64,000 nucleotides of DNA from Roseibium algicola. GTDB lineage: Bacteria > Pseudomonadota > Alphaproteobacteria > Rhizobiales > Stappiaceae. Positions 37,201 through 45,036 of the stretch are shown one piece after another (the stretch's first letter is position 1; each line of letters opens with the position of its first letter). A model generated the notes under the pieces. That model searched no databases, had not been told where the DNA came from, and saw only the letters and a program-made list of their open reading frames with translations. Location: contig NZ_CP019630.1 in NCBI RefSeq assembly GCF_001999245.1, positions 3,811,001 through 3,875,000 on the forward strand, given 5' to 3'. The position numbers and the translations under genes are program-made.

Positions 37201-40200
37201 GCCGAAAGGGCTGCGGTTTGGGTGGTGGTCAGCGCTTCCACCTGTGCCGTTGTCAGGCGGGTCACCTGCGCCGCGTTGAAACTGGCGATCTGGGTTGCTG
37301 TCAGCGCCGCGATCTGACCTGGCACCAGGGCTTCGAACTGGGTTGCGTTCAAGGCCTTCAACTGAACCCCTGTCAGGCCGTGCAACTGGGCTGTTGTCAG
37401 GCCCGACACGTCGGAGGCGGAAAGACCTGCGAGACCCGTTGCAGACAAAGCGCCGATCTGCTTGTCGCTCAGCGCCAGGATCTGCTCGGGCGACAGCGCA
37501 TCAACCTGATCGTCGGTCAGGCCTTTCATCTGTGTTGTTGTCAGGGAGCCGAGTTGTGTCGTCGTCAGGGCGGCGATGGTCTCTTCACGCAAACCGCCGA
37601 TTGCGGCTGCCGTCAGTTCTCCAAACTGCGCGTTCGACAGAGAGCCGAGTTTGGTCGCCGTCACCGCCGCCATCTGCGTCTGGGTCAGGGCACGCAATTG
37701 CACGGAGCTGAACTGGGCCAGTTGGTCCGCGGACAATGCGGCGATCTGGGTTGCGCCGAGAGATGCGGTCTGTGTGGCTGTCAGTCCGGCAATCTGGGTT
37801 TTCTCAAGCCCCGCAATAACGTCGCTGTTCAGCCCGGCAAGCCCGGAGGCCAACAGCGAGCCGATCTGTTTGGCAGATAGCGCGGCCGCCTGGGTCGAAG
37901 AGAGCACTTCGGTCTGGGTGATGTCGAGGGCGCCTAGTGCGGCAGGTGCAAGGCTTGCCACCTGTGTTGTCGACAGGGAGGCAATCTGGTCCCGGGTCAG
38001 GCCCTTGGCCTGATTGGCGACAAGGGATGTGATCTGCGTTGTCGTGAAGGCATCGAATTGCGCCGTACTCAACTGGCCGACGGCGGTGCTGGAAAGAGCT
38101 GAAACCTGTGTGTTGCTCAGCGCCGCAATCTGGTCCGGTGTCAGAGCAGCGATCTGGCCGGAGCCGAGGGAAGAAATGCCGGCTGCCGAAAGGGCGTTCA
38201 GGCGCTCGCCCTGCAGGGCGGAAACCTGAGCATCCGTCAGGCCGGCAGTGTTGCCGGCAAGGGCTGCAATCTGGGTCGTGGACAACGCCTGGAACTGATC
38301 GGACGACAGCGATGAAACCGCCGATGCGGTCAGGCTTTTCACCTGTGCGCCGGTAAGAGCCGCCACTTGCGTTATTGACAGCGCTGCAAGCTGGTCCGTT
38401 CCAAGGGCGGCGATTGCCTGGCCCGAGAGACCGGCAATCTGGGTCGGGGCAAGCTGGCTGAGCTGGCTCGTCGAGAAAAACCCGATCTGGGAGCCGGTCA
38501 GGCCCGACAGGGCAGTGGCAGTCAGGCTTTCCAGCCTGTCTGGCGTCAGGGCCGCGATATGGCTTTCACTCAAACCGCGGATCTGCGCCGGGGCAAGATC
38601 GGCAAGTTGCGTGTTGCCGAGCGCCGCAAACTGCTCGGCACTCAGGCTTGCGAAGGCGGTTTCGGTCAGGCTCCGCAACTGGCTGGTCGACAGGTTCGAC
38701 AGGAAGCTGCTCGACAGCGCTTCCATCTGCTCCGGTCCGAGCGCGGCAATCGTGGTGGTGGAAAAGCCCTTGATGGCTGTGCTGTTGAAGGCGGCGATCT
38801 GGTCGCTGCTGAGCTGGCGGATTGTCGTGCCATTCAGGGCTAGCGCCTGTGCATAGCCCATCGAGCCGATCTGCTCGGTGCTGAAAGTTCGGAGCTGTCC
38901 GGCGGAAAAGGCCCGCATCTGGGGAGCGGTCAGCGAGCGGACCTGCAGCGAGCCGAGTGCGCCGATCTGGGTTTCATCCAGTGCGGCGATCATTGTGGTG
39001 CCGATGCCGCGCACCTGGTTGACGCTCAAGGCGCCGATCTGGTCGGTCGACAGGGCGTCGAACTGGGTCTCGTTGAACCCTGCGATCACGAAACTGGACA
39101 GGGCGCTCAGGCGTGTGCCGGTAAGAAGCGCGATCTGGGTTTCTTTCAGCGCCTTGCCCTGGGTCGCGGTGATCGAGGTCAGTTGGGTCTCTGTCAGCGC
39201 CTTGAACTGGTCTTCGGAAAACAGCGACAGGTCGCCGGCGGTCAGTCCCTGGAATTGTGTCGTGGTCAGACTGGCGATGCGTGTCTCGCTGAGGCCGGAA
39301 ATGACCTCGTTGTTGAGCGAGGTGATCTGCGTTGCCGAGAAAGACGCGAATTGGTCCGCAGTCAGGGAGGCGACCTGCTGAGCCCCGAGGGCAGCCACCG
39401 CCGTCCGGGTCAATTGACCGATCTGTGAGAAGTTCAGCGCGCCGAGCTGGGTCTCGTTCAGGTAACGCGTCTGGGTCTGGGTAAGGCCCTGGATTTGGGC
39501 CTTGCTGAAATTTGCGATCTGGGGAGCCGTCAGCGCACCGATCTGCGTGGTCGTCATGGCGCCGATGGAGGTTCCGGAAAAAAACCTGATCTGCCCGGGG
39601 CTGAAGGTCTGGATCTGGTCCTCGGAGAAGGACTGGACCTGCCTGGTCGACAGCACGGAGACCTGCTGGGCCGTGAGCCCGGCTAGCTGGGAGGACGTCA
39701 GTGCGGATATTTCCGGCAGCGTCAGCCCTTTCACCTGGGTGGTCGACAGAGTGCCGATATGGGTGGCGGTCAGGGCGCCAAACTGGGTCGTCGTCAGTGC
39801 GGCGATGCTCTGGCTGCTGAGGGCGCGGAACTGGGTGCTGGCGAGCGACAGCAGCGTGTCGACGCTGATCGCCTTCACCTGCGGCATCGTCAGGCTGCCC
39901 ATGTGGGTGGTCGTCAGCTGGCCGGATTGTTCCGCCGTCATTGCCGCAACCTGATCCACGGTCAGATTGCGGAATTGCGACACGCTCAGCATGCCAAGCT
40001 GGGTGCTGGCCATGCCGGAAAACTGTTCCAGGCTCAGGCCCGCCACTCTCGCGGGTGAAAGCGCCTTCACCTGCAGGCTGGTCAGTGCGGAAATATCGTC
40101 AGAGCCGAAATGCGAAAACTGGCTGTCGGAGAACCCGGCAAGGACGGATGTCGCAAAGCTCTTGACCTGACCGGGCGAAAACGCCTCGATCTGTGTTCCG

Positions 40201-40547
40201 GAAAGATCCTGGATCTGGGTGGCGGAAAGGGCGGCGATCTGGGGTGCCGTCAGTGCCTGCAACTCGCTCGCGGAAAAACCGGCAAGGTCCTCCGCCGTCA
40301 GTTGCCGGATCTGGGTGGTGGTCAGCGCGCGGATATGGTCCGCGTCGTCCGAACTGACTTCCTGGTAGGTGATCGCATCGTAACTGGCGAGCGTCTGGGA
40401 CGAGGTGAGGGTGCTGGTTCCAGATCCCGTCGTCGTTTGTCCGGAAGTTGTATCGGAAGATGGCTCCTCCGTGGCCGGAGACACCGACGTGCTTGCAGGT
40501 GAGACGTAGAAGGTTGCCGCGCTGGGCGTGGCGTTGATTGTCGTCAC
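34236..40547 (-). CDS. Giant octapeptide-repeat protein
   Basis: Protein of 2103 residues. Residues 1-70 are a Ser/Thr-rich low-complexity leader with no signal peptide. From about residue 72 to the end it is a nearly unbroken series of roughly 250 octads with consensus [A/G/S]-[L/F]-[S/T]-x-x-Q-[I/V/L]-x, for example ALTTTQIG or GLSADQIA. The register is almost perfect; one 7-residue unit (ALAGNTA) was found. The S/T-x-x-Q box is a helix N-cap pattern, so a solenoid of tiny helices is plausible. No enzyme motif or RTX repeat was seen, and there is almost no Cys or Trp. The start is GTG with no Shine-Dalgarno upstream. A role as glycosylated surface or structural protein is inferred from the adjacent GT41 gene. 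Confidence 0.9.
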   Translation of the reverse strand: MTTINATPSAATFYVSPASTSVSPATEEPSSDTTSGQTTTGSGTSTLTSSQTLASYDAITYQEVSSDDADHIRALTTTQIRQLTAEDLAGFSASELQALTAPQIAALSATQIQDLSGTQIEAFSPGQVKSFATSVLAGFSDSQFSHFGSDDISALTSLQVKALSPARVAGLSLEQFSGMASTQLGMLSVSQFRNLTVDQVAAMTAEQSGQLTTTHMGSLTMPQVKAISVDTLLSLASTQFRALSSQSIAALTTTQFGALTATHIGTLSTTQVKGLTLPEISALTSSQLAGLTAQQVSVLSTRQVQSFSEDQIQTFSPGQIRFFSGTSIGAMTTTQIGALTAPQIANFSKAQIQGLTQTQTRYLNETQLGALNFSQIGQLTRTAVAALGAQQVASLTADQFASFSATQITSLNNEVISGLSETRIASLTTTQFQGLTAGDLSLFSEDQFKALTETQLTSITATQGKALKETQIALLTGTRLSALSSFVIAGFNETQFDALSTDQIGALSVNQVRGIGTTMIAALDETQIGALGSLQVRSLTAPQMRAFSAGQLRTFSTEQIGSMGYAQALALNGTTIRQLSSDQIAAFNSTAIKGFSTTTIAALGPEQMEALSSSFLSNLSTSQLRSLTETAFASLSAEQFAALGNTQLADLAPAQIRGLSESHIAALTPDRLESLTATALSGLTGSQIGFFSTSQLSQLAPTQIAGLSGQAIAALGTDQLAALSITQVAALTGAQVKSLTASAVSSLSSDQFQALSTTQIAALAGNTAGLTDAQVSALQGERLNALSAAGISSLGSGQIAALTPDQIAALSNTQVSALSSTAVGQLSTAQFDAFTTTQITSLVANQAKGLTRDQIASLSTTQVASLAPAALGALDITQTEVLSSTQAAALSAKQIGSLLASGLAGLNSDVIAGLEKTQIAGLTATQTASLGATQIAALSADQLAQFSSVQLRALTQTQMAAVTATKLGSLSNAQFGELTAAAIGGLREETIAALTTTQLGSLTTTQMKGLTDDQVDALSPEQILALSDKQIGALSATGLAGLSASDVSGLTTAQLHGLTGVQLKALNATQFEALVPGQIAALTATQIASFNAAQVTRLTTAQVEALTTTQTAALSATGIKGLTRTAIATLSDAQLAALTGTAMAGLATTQIQSFSTGQISALSVTQVKSLSAGTIGALKATQAAALTNEQLAALNTTQIAGLGDEALEAFSSEQMAALSRSQISSLSTAALTGLTTTQTASLSTSQISALTRTQIGSLSADQIGSFTTSQIAGLTTTQVSAISGDAAAGLSPATSASLSTTQLNALSAAAWKGLAPAAVSALSTSQISSLAAITIGLLNGDQVGALSTTQIESLSKTQIQRLSAEGLGAMSAGQLGALTDKQISGLSSKALAGLTPIQADQLGPDKLLSLTSEQISGLSTSVISSLAPGTIASLSTHQVKALTTRQTGALTTEQSAAVTGNQIAAMSTAGIGGLSSTVLSSLSQEQISRFDPDQVAALAPGALAGSGTAVLSRLSGEQFSALTAGQLAALKPAQIASLESATIAGLATTQIAGLSAAQVGALTQDQIGALGTRQVAALTPSGLSGLGADQFSWLSASQLAMFSGKHVAGLSTTTIAALDATSLAAFSGGQWASMTATQAAALTATQIGTLTPLRVSQLSLIEMGGLSSSAAGALSAPQLAALTTGQVSALSQNAVSGLSAAQISTLSEDQLTALTTSQIEGLSGAALAGLSPTTLATFTDPQFGALSATAISGLNTGQIASLSSTRIGLLTPAAAGGLTGAQIASLTTDQLAALKPAQITALSASGIKGLTAAQLSQFNSGQLGALGSTGLEALTATAIAGLTLSQLSSLSTSQMEYLSASAISGLSADQVGGLATTQLLALAREAVSGMTATQIGALSADQFTAFTSTMIGALLPSTIAGLSENQIEALTLTQISGLSAAQVGSISTSALAGLSPDEIAEMSASQLAGLVRVQLRALSNAQFTALTPSQIASLSANQVSNLTSSEISILSSTQFGALTSRQVGALTVTQLGALAPERIGAMSYAQLSGLTGTQIRSLSAQAIAALGPQSIEALDADQIGHFTETQIATMTPEQIAAMAVAVS
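34300..40330 (-). repeat. 24-bp-period coding repeat array
   Basis: The DNA encoding the octads repeats every 24 bp, but with strong third-position and residue divergence, so no two neighbouring units are identical over long stretches. It is therefore an old or selected array rather than a recent expansion. Boundaries are approximate. Confidence 0.8.
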
Positions 40548-40958
40548 TTAAGGAGGTTCCAGAAAGCCCCATAGCGGGCCGAAGGCTGCTCAGCAACTTC
40601 CGTGCCAGTGCCTGTTTTTGCGAAAAACGCTGATTTCTCCTGTTGAATGGATGCCGGCTGTTGGTCGCGTCGGACAAAATCTTCCGCTGTCCCCAGGCAA
40701 AATTCGCCCGGTGCTGGTGGTGCGCTCGGCAGGAAATGCCCTGGCGCGGCCATGCCATGGGCCGGCATTGGCTGAGGGGGCTCCGAGCAAACGCTGCTTG
40801 ATTGAGAAGCTGTCTGGCGGAATTGGCCGAGAGATTTTGATCCGCAGCAGCTTTGTGATGCTGCCGGGCGTCTTTGGCACGGCGTGTGCTAGGCGCGATT
40901 TAACGGCCGAGCGGGTAGGCGGCCGGGCTTTCGCAGCTACCCCGGAACACACCACATC
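40548..40958. other. Intergenic region between the giant gene and the epimerase gene
   Basis: A 411-bp gap between divergent genes. Open frames here are short and lack family resemblance or ribosome-binding sites. AGGAGG at 40551-40556 is on the plus strand with no start codon at proper distance. Divergent promoters are expected; none was confidently placed. Confidence 0.4.
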
Positions 40959-41918
40959 ATGTCCCTTCCCATACTGATCACCGGAAGTGCCGGCCTTATC
41001 GGGTCCGCCCTTGTGGACACGCTGACGGCGCTGGGCCGTCCTGTCCGTACGTTTGATATTGCCGATGCTGGGCAGGACAGCCGCAACGGCGCTGCGGTTG
41101 AAGACGCGGTGCGGGGCTGCAGCGGCGTTATTCACCTGGCAGCAGTGTCCCGGGTGCTTTGGGGCGAGCATAATCCCGTGCTGTGCCGGGAGGTGAATGT
41201 CGGGGGAACCCGCAACGTTCTTGCAGCTGCTGCAAGTAGCGGGAGCCGCCCCTGGGTTCTCTTCGGCAGCAGCCGGGAAGCTTATGGGCCGGTCACCCGA
41301 TTTCCGGCAGATGAAGACACTGCACGCTGCCCGATGAATGTCTATGGACGGTCAAAACTGGCAGGCGAGAAGCTGGTGGAGGCAGCCCAGGAGGCCGGTG
41401 TCAAGGCCGCTATCCTGCGGTTCTCGAACGTCTATGGCCGGATTTCCGATCATGCGGACCGTGTTGTTCCCGCCTTCGCAAGAGCCGCCGCCGAAGGGCG
41501 CAGATTGCAGGTCGAGGGCCGCAATCATGTCTTCGACTTCAATTATCTGGATGATGTCGTTGACGGTATTCTGAAGATGGTCACTTTCATCGAGGCGGAA
41601 CGGAAGGCGTCGCCGCCTGTGCAATTCGTCTCCGGGGTCGGCACCAGCCTGACCGAACTTGCCGAAGCCAGCGTACGGCTTGCCGGAACGGCCGCCGAAA
41701 TCCACCATGTCGGGCCGCGCAGCTTCGACGTCAACGGCTTCGTCGGATCGGGGGAAAGAGCCCGGCAATTGCTTGGCTGGCAAACGAAGACAAGCATAGA
41801 GGAAGGGCTTGCGCATATGGTTCGGGCCTTTGCGGATGCAAATGGCGAGGCGCAGCTTGCAGAGACTACATGTGCCTTCAGTGCAGGTGCTACTGACCCC
41901 GGTCTGTCCGCTGTTTGA
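40959..41918 (+). CDS. NAD-dependent sugar epimerase/dehydratase
   Basis: Extended short-chain dehydrogenase of 319 residues with the N-terminal TGSAGLIGS glycine motif, HLAAVSR, and the catalytic YGRSK (Tyr and Lys four residues apart). Substrate-side features such as RFSNVYGR and FNYLDDVVDGI are typical of UDP-glucose/UDP-glucuronate 4-epimerase-like enzymes. It could supply a nucleotide sugar to the GT4 or GT41 enzymes nearby. It has no clear Shine-Dalgarno element. Confidence 0.85.
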   Translation: MSLPILITGSAGLIGSALVDTLTALGRPVRTFDIADAGQDSRNGAAVEDAVRGCSGVIHLAAVSRVLWGEHNPVLCREVNVGGTRNVLAAAASSGSRPWVLFGSSREAYGPVTRFPADEDTARCPMNVYGRSKLAGEKLVEAAQEAGVKAAILRFSNVYGRISDHADRVVPAFARAAAEGRRLQVEGRNHVFDFNYLDDVVDGILKMVTFIEAERKASPPVQFVSGVGTSLTELAEASVRLAGTAAEIHHVGPRSFDVNGFVGSGERARQLLGWQTKTSIEEGLAHMVRAFADANGEAQLAETTCAFSAGATDPGLSAV

Positions 41919-42261
41919 TTGCTGTTCCTTGAGCCGGTGCCGGTTGAAACGACCGCCCTGGCTTGCCCTGTTGCCATGAATCGGATTAGCTCCAGGAAAG
42001 CGTGGCCAATGGCGCCATATTGCTTCTGCAACGCTTGCCCGCGATTTGCAATTGCCTGATATCCTTGGGGAAATTTCTTCCGTCAATCGCCGTAAAGCGG
42101 ATTTTTGATTGACGTATGTCAGAATGCTGCGCGACATTGTCTCCCTGTCGGTCCGCGGGTATCCGGTCGATCCCGCGAGGGCGCCCGGACGCTGATCGGC
42201 GTTGAAGTGGTGGATCATCTTGTCTGCGTTCACGAGAACGCGGGATGGTCCGGGAGACGTA
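41919..42261. other. Intergenic region upstream of the second LacI regulator
   Basis: A 343-bp gap without a credible gene. It contains the operator-like TGACGTATGTCA at 42110-42121 and a CGTCAATC / GATTGACG inverted pair (42081-42088 and 42107-42114). The regulator's own promoter is expected here. Confidence 0.45.
42110..42121. promoter_or_regulatory. Operator-like site upstream of lacI-type gene
   Basis: TGACGTATGTCA shares GTATGTCAG with the sites before the ABC operon at 43396 and 43422, suggesting autoregulation by the LacI-type protein. Confidence 0.55.
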
Positions 42262-43290
42262 ATGGTCAAGCCAACCGTACACGATATCGCCCGGGAGGCC
42301 GGGGTCAGCCTGTCGACCGTCGACCGGGTCTTGAACGGGCGTGCGGATGTGCGCCCGAAGAACGCGGAGCGGGTGAAGGAAGCTGTTCGCAAGCTCGGCT
42401 ATGTGCGCGATACCAATGCGGCCAATCTCGCCAGGCAGCGCCAGTACAAATTCGTGTTCGTTCTTCCCGAAGGGCCCAATCATTTCGTCGAAACGCTGGT
42501 GGCCGCGGTCGAAGAAGCGTCCGGTGCGCAGGTGGCGGACCGGACCGACGTCAGCGTGTTGCTGGTCGACGCCGCTGATCCGCACGCGGTTGTCGACAAG
42601 CTGAAGACCCTGGACCTGTCCGAACTGGACGGCGTTGCCATGATGGTTCCGGAAACACCGCAGGTGCGCGATGCCATCGCGCATATCAAGAGTGCAGGTG
42701 TTTACGTCGTCGCGCTGGTGTCGGACCTGCCGAACTCGAAATGCCACTATTTTGCAGGTGTCGACAATTTCTCTGCCGGCAAGACCGCAGGGGCGCTGTT
42801 GGGTAAGTTTTTGCGCAACGAGACCGGCAGCATCCTGGTGGTGACCAATTCCATGGTGGCGCGTGACAGTATCGAGCGCCGCTTCGGTCTGGACGAAGTG
42901 CTGTCGCGGGACTTTCCGCAACTGAAAACCCTGCCGACGATCGAATTCTACGACGATCCGGACCGGATCCATGAAACCCTTGACCATGCGCTCAAGGCAC
43001 ATCCGGAGCTGAAGGCGGTTTATTCCATGGGGTCGGGAAATGCGGCCATGCTGGATGCATTGCGTGAGCATGGCGTTGCCGGACGGTTTGTGGTGATCGC
43101 TCACGATCTGACGCCCGTAACGCGGCAGGCTCTTGCCGATGGCGAACTTGATGCTGTCATCGCCCAGAATGTCGGGCATCTCGTGCGCAGTGCCCTGCGG
43201 GTCTTGCGGGCCAAATGCGACGGCACGGACATCTATGAGGCGCAGGAAAAGATCCGGATCGAGATCATCATGCGCGAAAACCTCTATTGA
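42262..43290 (+). CDS. LacI-family transcriptional regulator
   Basis: Regulator of 342 residues. It has a LacI-type helix-turn-helix (TVHDIAREAGVSLSTVDRVL) and a periplasmic-binding-protein-like domain (YKFVFVLPEGPNHFVETLVAAVEE; VAGRFVVIAHDLTPVTRQAL) of the RbsB-like type. An upstream in-frame start at 42202 exists, but the ATG at 42262 follows GGGAGA at good spacing. It precedes the two-ATPase ABC operon on the same strand after a 225-bp gap with matching operators, so it most likely controls that operon. Confidence 0.88.
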   Translation: MVKPTVHDIAREAGVSLSTVDRVLNGRADVRPKNAERVKEAVRKLGYVRDTNAANLARQRQYKFVFVLPEGPNHFVETLVAAVEEASGAQVADRTDVSVLLVDAADPHAVVDKLKTLDLSELDGVAMMVPETPQVRDAIAHIKSAGVYVVALVSDLPNSKCHYFAGVDNFSAGKTAGALLGKFLRNETGSILVVTNSMVARDSIERRFGLDEVLSRDFPQLKTLPTIEFYDDPDRIHETLDHALKAHPELKAVYSMGSGNAAMLDALREHGVAGRFVVIAHDLTPVTRQALADGELDAVIAQNVGHLVRSALRVLRAKCDGTDIYEAQEKIRIEIIMRENLY

Positions 43291-43395
43291 GGCTGGCCGC
43301 TCCAGCCAAGAGTTCTGTCCCCTAAAAATAAGCAATATCAATATCATGCCCTGTGTTGCCGGCATGAATCAGGTCTGATTGACCTCGAAAAGAAA

Positions 43396-43406
43396 GACGT
43401 ATGTCA
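43396..43406. promoter_or_regulatory. Operator half-site before the ABC operon
   Basis: GACGTATGTCA, identical over 11 bases to part of the site at 42110-42121 and 26 bp from the perfect palindrome at 43422. Confidence 0.5.
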
Positions 43407-43421
43407 GTTTTTTGATTGACG

Positions 43422-43437
43422 TGACATACGTATGTCA
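43422..43437. promoter_or_regulatory. LacI-type operator, perfect palindrome
   Basis: TGACATACGTATGTCA is a perfect 16-bp palindrome 79 bp upstream of the binding-protein start. Related sites lie at 43396 and 42110. It is the most likely main operator for the regulator at 42262-43290. Confidence 0.8.
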
Positions 43438-43515
43438 GATAGCGTGAGCCTGCACTTGGAGGAGTGCTGCGGTCCGGCATGCGCCGGCACGCGACCATTC
43501 GGGAGGACTTCACCC

Positions 43516-44835
43516 ATGAAAACTGCGAAACTTCTCGCGGCAACCGCCATTGTTGCGGTTAGCGGACTATCTGTTTCCAATGCGCAGGCCGATGAGCTGA
43601 CGCTGTGCTGGGCGGCCTGGGATCCGGCCAACGCGCTGGTCGAGCTGTCGAAGGAATTTGAAGCCGAATACGGCCACACCATGAATTTCGAATTCGTGCC
43701 CTGGCCGAACTTCGCCGACCGCATGCTGAACGAGCTGAACTCCGGCGGCAAGCTGTGCGATCTGCTGATCGGCGACAGCCAGTGGATCGGCGGCGGCGCC
43801 GAAAACGGCCATTACGTCAAGCTGAACGACTTCTTCGAGAAGGAAGGCATCAGCATGGACGATTTCGCTCCGGCGACCGTCTATGCCTATTCCACCTGGC
43901 CCAAGGGGGAGCCGAACTACTATGCGCTGCCGGCCATGGGCGATGCCAACGGCTGGTTCTATCGCAAGGACTGGTTCGAAATGCCGGAAATTCAGGCTGC
44001 GTTCAAGGAGAAGCACGGCCGTGACCTGGCTCCGCCCAAGACGCAAGCTGAGCTTCTGGAAGTCGCACAATTCTTCCAGGGGCGCGAGATCGACGGTCAA
44101 ACCCGGTACGGCGCGTCCATCTTCACCGAGCGCGGCTCGGAAGGCATCACCATGGGCGCGACCAGCGCGCTTTATCCGTTCGGCTTCAAATACGAGATGA
44201 CGCCGGGCAAATACGACATGGAAGGTGCGGTCAACTCGCCCGAAGCCGTGGCGGGACTGGAGTTCTACAAGGAACTCTACAAGACCGGCACGCCCCCGGG
44301 CTACACCGACAGCTACATGGAACAGTCCCTCGATGCCTTCAAGTCGGGGCAGGTGGCCATGGCCATGAACTGGTTCGCCTTCTTCCCAGGCCTCTATGCC
44401 GACCCGGATGTGGGCGGCGACAAGATCGGCTTCTTCGTCAATCCCGGCCAGAACCGGGAAGCCTCGACGCTCGGCGGGCAGGGCATCTCCGTGGTGGCCT
44501 ATTCCGACAAGCAGGATGCGGCGCTTGAGTACATCAAGTGGTTCGCGCAGCCGAGCGTTCAGAAGAAGTGGTGGGATCTCGGCGGCTATTCCTGCCATGT
44601 CAGCGTTCTCAGTGACCCGAGCTTCCCGGACAGTGCGCCGTTTGCGTCCGACTTCCTTCTGGCCATGGATAACGTGATGGATTTCTGGCAGGAGCCGGCT
44701 TACGCCGAACTGCTGCTGGCGATGCAAAAACGCCTTCATGACTATGTGGTTGCCGACCAGGGCACTGCACAGGAAGCGCTCGACAAGCTGATCGCCGACT
44801 GGACCGAAACCTTCGAGGACGAAGGCAAACTCTGA
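43516..44835 (+). CDS. ABC transporter substrate-binding protein
   Basis: Family 1 extracellular solute-binding protein of 439 residues. A signal peptide (MKTAKLLAATAIVAVSGLSV to AQADE) is followed by a polyol/sugar-type fold with LCDLLIGDSQWIGGGAENGHY and a late WFAQPSVQKKWWDLGGYSCH. A longer frame from 43432 would start inside the operator. The ATG at 43516 follows GGGAGG. It is followed by hairpins and then permeases. The dihydroxyacetone kinase at the end of the operon points to a short polyol or triose as ligand. Confidence 0.88.
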   Translation: MKTAKLLAATAIVAVSGLSVSNAQADELTLCWAAWDPANALVELSKEFEAEYGHTMNFEFVPWPNFADRMLNELNSGGKLCDLLIGDSQWIGGGAENGHYVKLNDFFEKEGISMDDFAPATVYAYSTWPKGEPNYYALPAMGDANGWFYRKDWFEMPEIQAAFKEKHGRDLAPPKTQAELLEVAQFFQGREIDGQTRYGASIFTERGSEGITMGATSALYPFGFKYEMTPGKYDMEGAVNSPEAVAGLEFYKELYKTGTPPGYTDSYMEQSLDAFKSGQVAMAMNWFAFFPGLYADPDVGGDKIGFFVNPGQNREASTLGGQGISVVAYSDKQDAALEYIKWFAQPSVQKKWWDLGGYSCHVSVLSDPSFPDSAPFASDFLLAMDNVMDFWQEPAYAELLLAMQKRLHDYVVADQGTAQEALDKLIADWTETFEDEGKL

Positions 44836-44900
44836 CGGCTCCAGGTGAACCCTGACGATACCAATGCGCTTGTCAGGGGTTGACCTGCCCTTGTCTCAGC

Positions 44901-44967
44901 GGATGGCCGGTCTTTTGGCGGCCATATCCTGATCCTGCCTCTGCGGACGGCCCGCCTTCTGGCGGGC
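44901..44967 (+). terminator. Two GC-rich hairpins after the binding-protein gene
   Basis: A first stem-loop of ATGGCCG / CGGCCAT (about 44903-44924) is followed by a perfect GCCCGCC-TTCT-GGCGGGC hairpin at 44950-44967. They fill the 201-bp gap before the permease gene and carry no clean T-run. They probably reduce downstream expression relative to the binding protein. Confidence 0.6.
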
Positions 44968-45036
44968 TGTCTCACCCTGAAAGACCGGCCGTACCGGCCC
45001 GTGCTTTCCGGAACCGTTTCTCAAGAAGAGCGTCTC

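Noticed and set aside
36954..37880. Plus-strand open frame of 308 codons opposite the giant gene
   Set aside because: It is a mirror of the repeat (Cys/Gly/Gln-rich pseudo-repeats) with no start context. Many similar plus-strand frames occur across the array.
34236..40547. CRISPR-like or satellite DNA from the 24-bp periodicity
   Set aside because: The period is the codon pattern of octapeptide repeats in one open frame of 2103 codons. Units diverge, and there are no constant repeats with unique spacers.
40590..41171. Minus-strand open frame of 193 codons upstream of the giant gene
   Set aside because: It overlaps the start of the epimerase gene, has no ribosome-binding site and no recognisable motif.
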